The notes under the pieces are model-generated. The model made no database searches and was not told where the DNA came from. It saw nothing but the letters and a program-made list of their open reading frames with translations. From a virus: DNA of 64,000 nt. Below are positions 61,101-64,000 of the stretch, in pieces. The stretch lies in IMG/VR virus record IMGVR_UViG_3300021197_001653, positions 1 through 64,000 of that record; one strand, written 5' to 3'. The position numbers and the translations under genes were made by a program. Position 1 is the first letter of the stretch, and every line of letters begins with the position of its first letter.

Positions 61101-63527
61101 CATGCATTTGATATAACAACAGCTACTGCTGTAATGAATACTAGTATTAATACTAATTCAAAGTTAGTTCAGATGTTACATAATTTAATTGCTAAAACTA
61201 GAGATGTAATTATAACAAAAACTAGAAAGAAGGATTTAGATTTAATTTCATTACATGATAAATTTATTAAAGATAAAGGTAATAAAAAACCTTCTGCTTT
61301 ATATAGTGAATTAATTGAGTATGATAAGGTTAGCGATAATTATTATCTAAAAGGTGAATATTCAATTAAGTTTAAACAAGAACATGATAAACAATTTAAT
61401 AAATATATTGAAGAACTTAAAGAAATTGCAACCAATAAAGGTACTAATTCTGATGAATATAAATATTACTTTGATAATTCTAATTTTAACAAATGGTTAA
61501 AAGATAATGTTGTTAAACAAGGTGATGTAGAAAGACCTTCTAATAAATGGAAAAATGATTTATCTAAGTTGTCTAATATAGAAAAACAAGTATTAAATGA
61601 ATTTACAAGTATTATTAAAGATACACAAAAGAAAACATTTAAAATAAATAGTTTAATTTCTAGACCTTTAAAAGGTGCTGTATATATGAAGTTACCATCT
61701 ATTACTAAGAAGGATTTAGAAAGAGCTCTAGAAGGTAATATAAAGGGTTTTTATAAAGACAAAATAAAAGATTTAACAAAAGTTAGAGTTGATGATATTG
61801 GTTATGAAACTAAACTAGTTAAAATGAATAATAAACCACTTAATAATGTTAAGATTAATTTTAGAGGTGATTTATCTAGTGACCAACAATCTTTAGACCT
61901 ATTTACTATAATGGCTTTGGAATATAAAAATGGTATTAATTATGAAGAAAAACATAAACTTGAAAATGATGCCCATATATTAAAAGAAATAGCTAAAAAT
62001 AAGAAATATTATGTTACATCTGCCGCTAGTAGGGTTCCAATTTTAGGAGCTCATATAAAGAGAAATAAAAGACTTATACAAGATGGTTCTACGAGTAATA
62101 CTTATAAAAGAATTAATAGCCTTATAGAGTCTAATGTATATGATATTTTACATAAAAATTCTGGTAAAATAGGTAAATACGATGTAAATAAAATTATTGG
62201 ATTTGTAAATGGATGGACGGGTGCTGTTGGTATGACATTAAATGAAGTTACAGCTACAGCCAATGTATTAAATGGTAAAGCTCAATTATTTTTAGAAGCT
62301 ATATCAGGTTCACATATTAAAGCTAAATCTATTGCTAAAGCTGAGAAATTATATTTTAGTAATTTAGGAGAAATCGTAAAGGATATAAAATCACCAGTTA
62401 AAAGATCATTTACTAATCAACTTACTGAAATGTTTGATACATTTGGTACAGTTAGTGTAGGTCAAAAACAAGCATTTATTAAAAACACAATGATAAAAGC
62501 TATTGGAAACTTTGGGTCTGGTCAATTTATGCAAGATTCAGGTGAACATTGGATGCAATCTGTATTAACAATGGGTGTTTTAGATAGTGTAAAAGTAATG
62601 AATTCAGATCATAACTTTATTGATAAAAATGGTAAAGTGGTTAAAACTGAAAAAGAAGCTGCTTCATTATTAGATATGATATCATTAGTAAATGGTGAAT
62701 TAAAAGTTAGTAAAAAATTCTTATATACATCTCATACACCTAATGTAGCATATAATGAAGGTGGTAAAGAATTAATAGATAAGTTTCTTAAAAAGAAAAT
62801 ATTTGATACAATGGGAGCGTATGATGTTAATATGCAACCTGAAGCTCAAAGACATGCTTTTGGTAAATTAACTTTAATGTATCGTAAATTCTTAGTTCCA
62901 ATGGGTGTAGCTAGATATAGAGGGTTTAGTACATTTAATAAATCATATGATGAGTTAAGACCAGAACAAAAATTTTTCTCAGAAGCATTACAAGAATATG
63001 AAGAAGGTTATTATACTTCAGCATTAAGATTTGTAAGTACAACTGCTTTACCTGCTCTAAAAGAACTTAATTATAAAATAATAAAAGAAAACTGGAGTGA
63101 ACTTACTGATTATCAGAAGAAGAATATTCATAAAGCAGTTACAGAAGTAGTTATTACAGCTGTCTTATTACCTTTATTATCTATAATATTACAATCAATG
63201 GCAGATGATACTGAAGATGATGAATTTTTATATTTTTTATTATTAGAATTTAGAAGATTAGAATCTGAATTGTCATCATATAGAAATTTAAGTGAGCAAT
63301 GGAGAATATTAGAGTCACCAATTCCTTCAGCAAGAATGGTTCAAAACTCAAGTAAACTTATACTTAGATTAATCAATCCTAGTCAATGGGGTGAAAGGTA
63401 TAAATCAGGTACAAATAAAAATATGTTTAGAATAAAAAGGGAAGTTGAAAGATTAACACCAATTTTAAATTCAAGAAGTATTACTTATAAAGATAAATAT
63501 AATTATATGTTAAAAATGGTGCAATAG
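58134..63527 (+). CDS. Giant polyvalent virion protein with zincin protease site
   Basis: A 1797-residue protein, last of the cargo operon. Around residues 200-330 (GWFRSD, then ELQSDLF at 234-240, then FFIQSIVQDSIKKGYKKVLF) it resembles a domain of large phage polyvalent proteins. A zinc site HEVVH with H621, E622 and H625 follows, with E672 in DEFMADFF as likely third ligand. Long helical coiled parts follow, and a hydrophobic helix lies near the C-terminus (~1672-1690). It is probably ejected with the RNA polymerase. The protease may process cargo or host proteins; the target is unknown. It overlaps the polymerase gene by eight bases. Confidence 0.75.
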   Translation: MSKISCININNKEYKALVEDSNLSPIVVEFKIAKWQSETGLDRFPSKDELMSFDGVSYNLKAVDILSSDKAIQVFKKGNKNNWELSKILTELQIPKEQKQLILDKGLTNKDEIILALLADNSFAVEINIATTKSANSVDDYDTAYEQQYGQGDIVGSNTQHYSNLTVPGGINYTENEISTPAITPNIKGHAQFSTNQGIGWFRSDEQKEDSNLSIEKGRLIDNKIYTKTRRILELQSDLFQKGRDSKLLVGERSIDGGGTFNIKDHEYKRSINGEFSVRSPEDGSDTVEDGGIVVIKNISESEYFDALRTLNNTNEDNQFLQLLNKKGNWVNFFIQSIVQDSIKKGYKKVLFPTGNTAATVEGHTTIADDIKNTNKIIKILEDNKVEKNPDVESPRQAYRFKISEHNDYNYAATQSEAEGDRKAKIDYLKYRNKERKEQGVEKLAPIEAFYNNKVTRTLDKLYAVNKITDKYGNTWNEIDLSQDISQTILLKDLLNENIKDRVFENNVTTPTFNNDPNLRGDFVKTMRLLFNNKTSNVMATDVLENILNNFEDISDISKPVLEKVLKKLQVTNAKVLFVGQSKMATEGAVMQYNPHDKTIRVSKKFLTGLDPKFLSRVFIHEVVHSVTHHVITKPTTMEDKIFGDFIKKSYDYYKSKIDNADSYNGFKNIDEFMADFFTDKDFANKIKEVDKKNKNKSFLSKLISYLKTLFGINKNETPAYNKVMDSILSNAKVDVLNKNWNDVVFEKNITEIPAYYKLGSIDKKLNYFIDGIKDNLEENIRNYDNLIKKVKKPQSIKLYNDKLKELLFHINELDEGNKWQGISLFVNQMNNSINSLKAKLHTENFQNKDVVTTINLYNKYLESYDIIEDIRQFLSDTKAEIKTGKENIPVTLEDIIAINDVLEEASGQYNGLKGDVFSYLKKAFIEKYNKKEYATEVLYKYRKKLGKQYKDLKITESKKSWVAKQMNGPYKEEIAQKVKEHVTGIVEDHAFDITTATAVMNTSINTNSKLVQMLHNLIAKTRDVIITKTRKKDLDLISLHDKFIKDKGNKKPSALYSELIEYDKVSDNYYLKGEYSIKFKQEHDKQFNKYIEELKEIATNKGTNSDEYKYYFDNSNFNKWLKDNVVKQGDVERPSNKWKNDLSKLSNIEKQVLNEFTSIIKDTQKKTFKINSLISRPLKGAVYMKLPSITKKDLERALEGNIKGFYKDKIKDLTKVRVDDIGYETKLVKMNNKPLNNVKINFRGDLSSDQQSLDLFTIMALEYKNGINYEEKHKLENDAHILKEIAKNKKYYVTSAASRVPILGAHIKRNKRLIQDGSTSNTYKRINSLIESNVYDILHKNSGKIGKYDVNKIIGFVNGWTGAVGMTLNEVTATANVLNGKAQLFLEAISGSHIKAKSIAKAEKLYFSNLGEIVKDIKSPVKRSFTNQLTEMFDTFGTVSVGQKQAFIKNTMIKAIGNFGSGQFMQDSGEHWMQSVLTMGVLDSVKVMNSDHNFIDKNGKVVKTEKEAASLLDMISLVNGELKVSKKFLYTSHTPNVAYNEGGKELIDKFLKKKIFDTMGAYDVNMQPEAQRHAFGKLTLMYRKFLVPMGVARYRGFSTFNKSYDELRPEQKFFSEALQEYEEGYYTSALRFVSTTALPALKELNYKIIKENWSELTDYQKKNIHKAVTEVVITAVLLPLLSIILQSMADDTEDDEFLYFLLLEFRRLESELSSYRNLSEQWRILESPIPSARMVQNSSKLILRLINPSQWGERYKSGTNKNMFRIKREVERLTPILNSRSITYKDKYNYMLKMVQ

Positions 63528-63552
63528 GCATCGTTCATAGTTAAAGGGTCTA

Positions 63553-63591
63553 AAAAAAAGGATAGTGTCAATTAAGATGCTATCCTTTTTT
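63553..63591. terminator. Bidirectional terminator between convergent operons
   Basis: GGATAG (63560-63565) pairs with CTATCC (63580-63585), flanked by a run of A on the left and T on the right, so it can stop transcription in both directions. It lies between the rightward cargo operon and the leftward gene at the window end. Confidence 0.9.
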
Positions 63592-63641
63592 ATGTTTAAT
63601 ATAATTACAATTATTAAACTCTGCGTATTCTTTTTCTTTTT

Positions 63642-64000
63642 TTACAATTCTCCCTGTGTGCGATTTTTTTCTTTTCTAACATGTGTTTTATACAATGTAT
63701 AAAAATTTCCTGTATAATATTGTTTAATATTTTTATAATTCTCAATCATGAATTTACAGAATAATGGATGTTTATTATAGTTACTAACTAAATTCATAAA
63801 CGCATTCATAAAGAACATTTTTACTTTATATTTATCAAGTTTTATATGGTCTGGATGACCTATAATATATTTTGTTAATGTATCTATATATAATCTATCT
63901 GTAACAGCTCTTAACTTATCTACAAAATCTAGTTGTAAAAAATTATCATCAATTATATTATAAAAAGTTATCTCCCATACATAATTATATTCTGAGTTAT
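63642..64000 (-). CDS. Partial leftward gene at the window edge, unknown
   Basis: At least 119 codons read leftward from the edge to a TAA at 63642-63644; the start lies beyond the window. The visible part is soluble, with helical and aromatic segments (DFVDKLRAVTDRLYIDTL, KYIIGHPDHIKL, FMNAFMNLVSNYNKHPLF) and a basic C-terminus. No family is recognised. It marks the beginning of an oppositely oriented gene block, probably the replication or early genes of the phage. Confidence 0.65.
   Translation of the reverse strand, partial: NSEYNYVWEITFYNIIDDNFLQLDFVDKLRAVTDRLYIDTLTKYIIGHPDHIKLDKYKVKMFFMNAFMNLVSNYNKHPLFCKFMIENYKNIKQYYTGNFYTLYKTHVRKEKNRTQGEL

Noticed and set aside
1-64000. CRISPR arrays, insertion sequences, integrase or attachment sites
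   Set aside because: No regular short repeats with spacers, no transposase or integrase motifs, and no tRNA-linked duplications were found.

Overview
The window is a large part of a crAss-like phage genome (order Crassvirales) infecting a member of the Bacteroidota. Three things point to this. First, the rightward late module has the crAss-like order: large terminase, portal, acidic scaffold-like protein, HK97-type capsid protein of the crAss type, connector and fibre proteins, P22 gp4-like tubular protein, a giant P22 gp10-like stabilisation protein, then five huge ejected proteins that include the virion RNA polymerase with its DFDID motif. Second, promoters have the Bacteroidota form TTTG, then 20 bases, then TAnnTTTG. 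Third, the DNA is very AT-rich, most genes lack Shine-Dalgarno sites, and signal peptides end in an SYSQ-type sequence. No replication genes, tRNA genes or CRISPR arrays are seen, so the window is probably about two thirds of the genome.

Layout. 1-5.2 kb (leftward): a cluster of very small genes, many encoding membrane peptides, several too short for a standard ORF cutoff. It is interrupted by an ~860-base gene-free block (1640-2507) rich in hairpins, which I interpret as a candidate large structured RNA on the minus strand. Two smaller structured intergenic elements lie at 3411-3507 and 4085-4400. 5.2-5.4 kb: divergent promoter region. 5.4-11 kb (rightward): overlapping small early or middle genes, including a secreted zinc metalloprotease, a zinc-ribbon protein, a PhoH-like ATPase and a winged-helix-like protein.

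11-15.8 kb: a GroES-like co-chaperonin and a GroEL-like chaperonin placed directly before the terminase. 15.9-33 kb: portal, scaffold, capsid, connectors, Ig/cadherin-like decorated proteins and a 2015-residue fibre with internal duplications. 33-36.7 kb: a lysis-type cassette (two-TM holin-like protein, M15 peptidase, membrane-anchored coiled coil, envelope-spanning candidate) with FN3, Ig-like and cupin genes interleaved. 36.8-37.7 kb: a DEDDy exonuclease with its own promoter and terminator. 37.8-43.7 kb: head-tail connector and tail genes. 43.7-63.5 kb: cargo/RNA polymerase operon behind a promoter and a leader hairpin that looks like an attenuator. 63.55 kb: bidirectional terminator facing a leftward gene that runs off the window.

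How it fits together: early host-type promoters drive the small genes to left and right of 5.3 kb. The late genes make a capsid whose folding may be assisted by the phage's own GroES/GroEL pair. The particle carries an RNA polymerase and two other giant proteins, one with a zincin protease site, presumably injected to start transcription of the incoming genome. All assignments come from reading the sequence; no database search was run.
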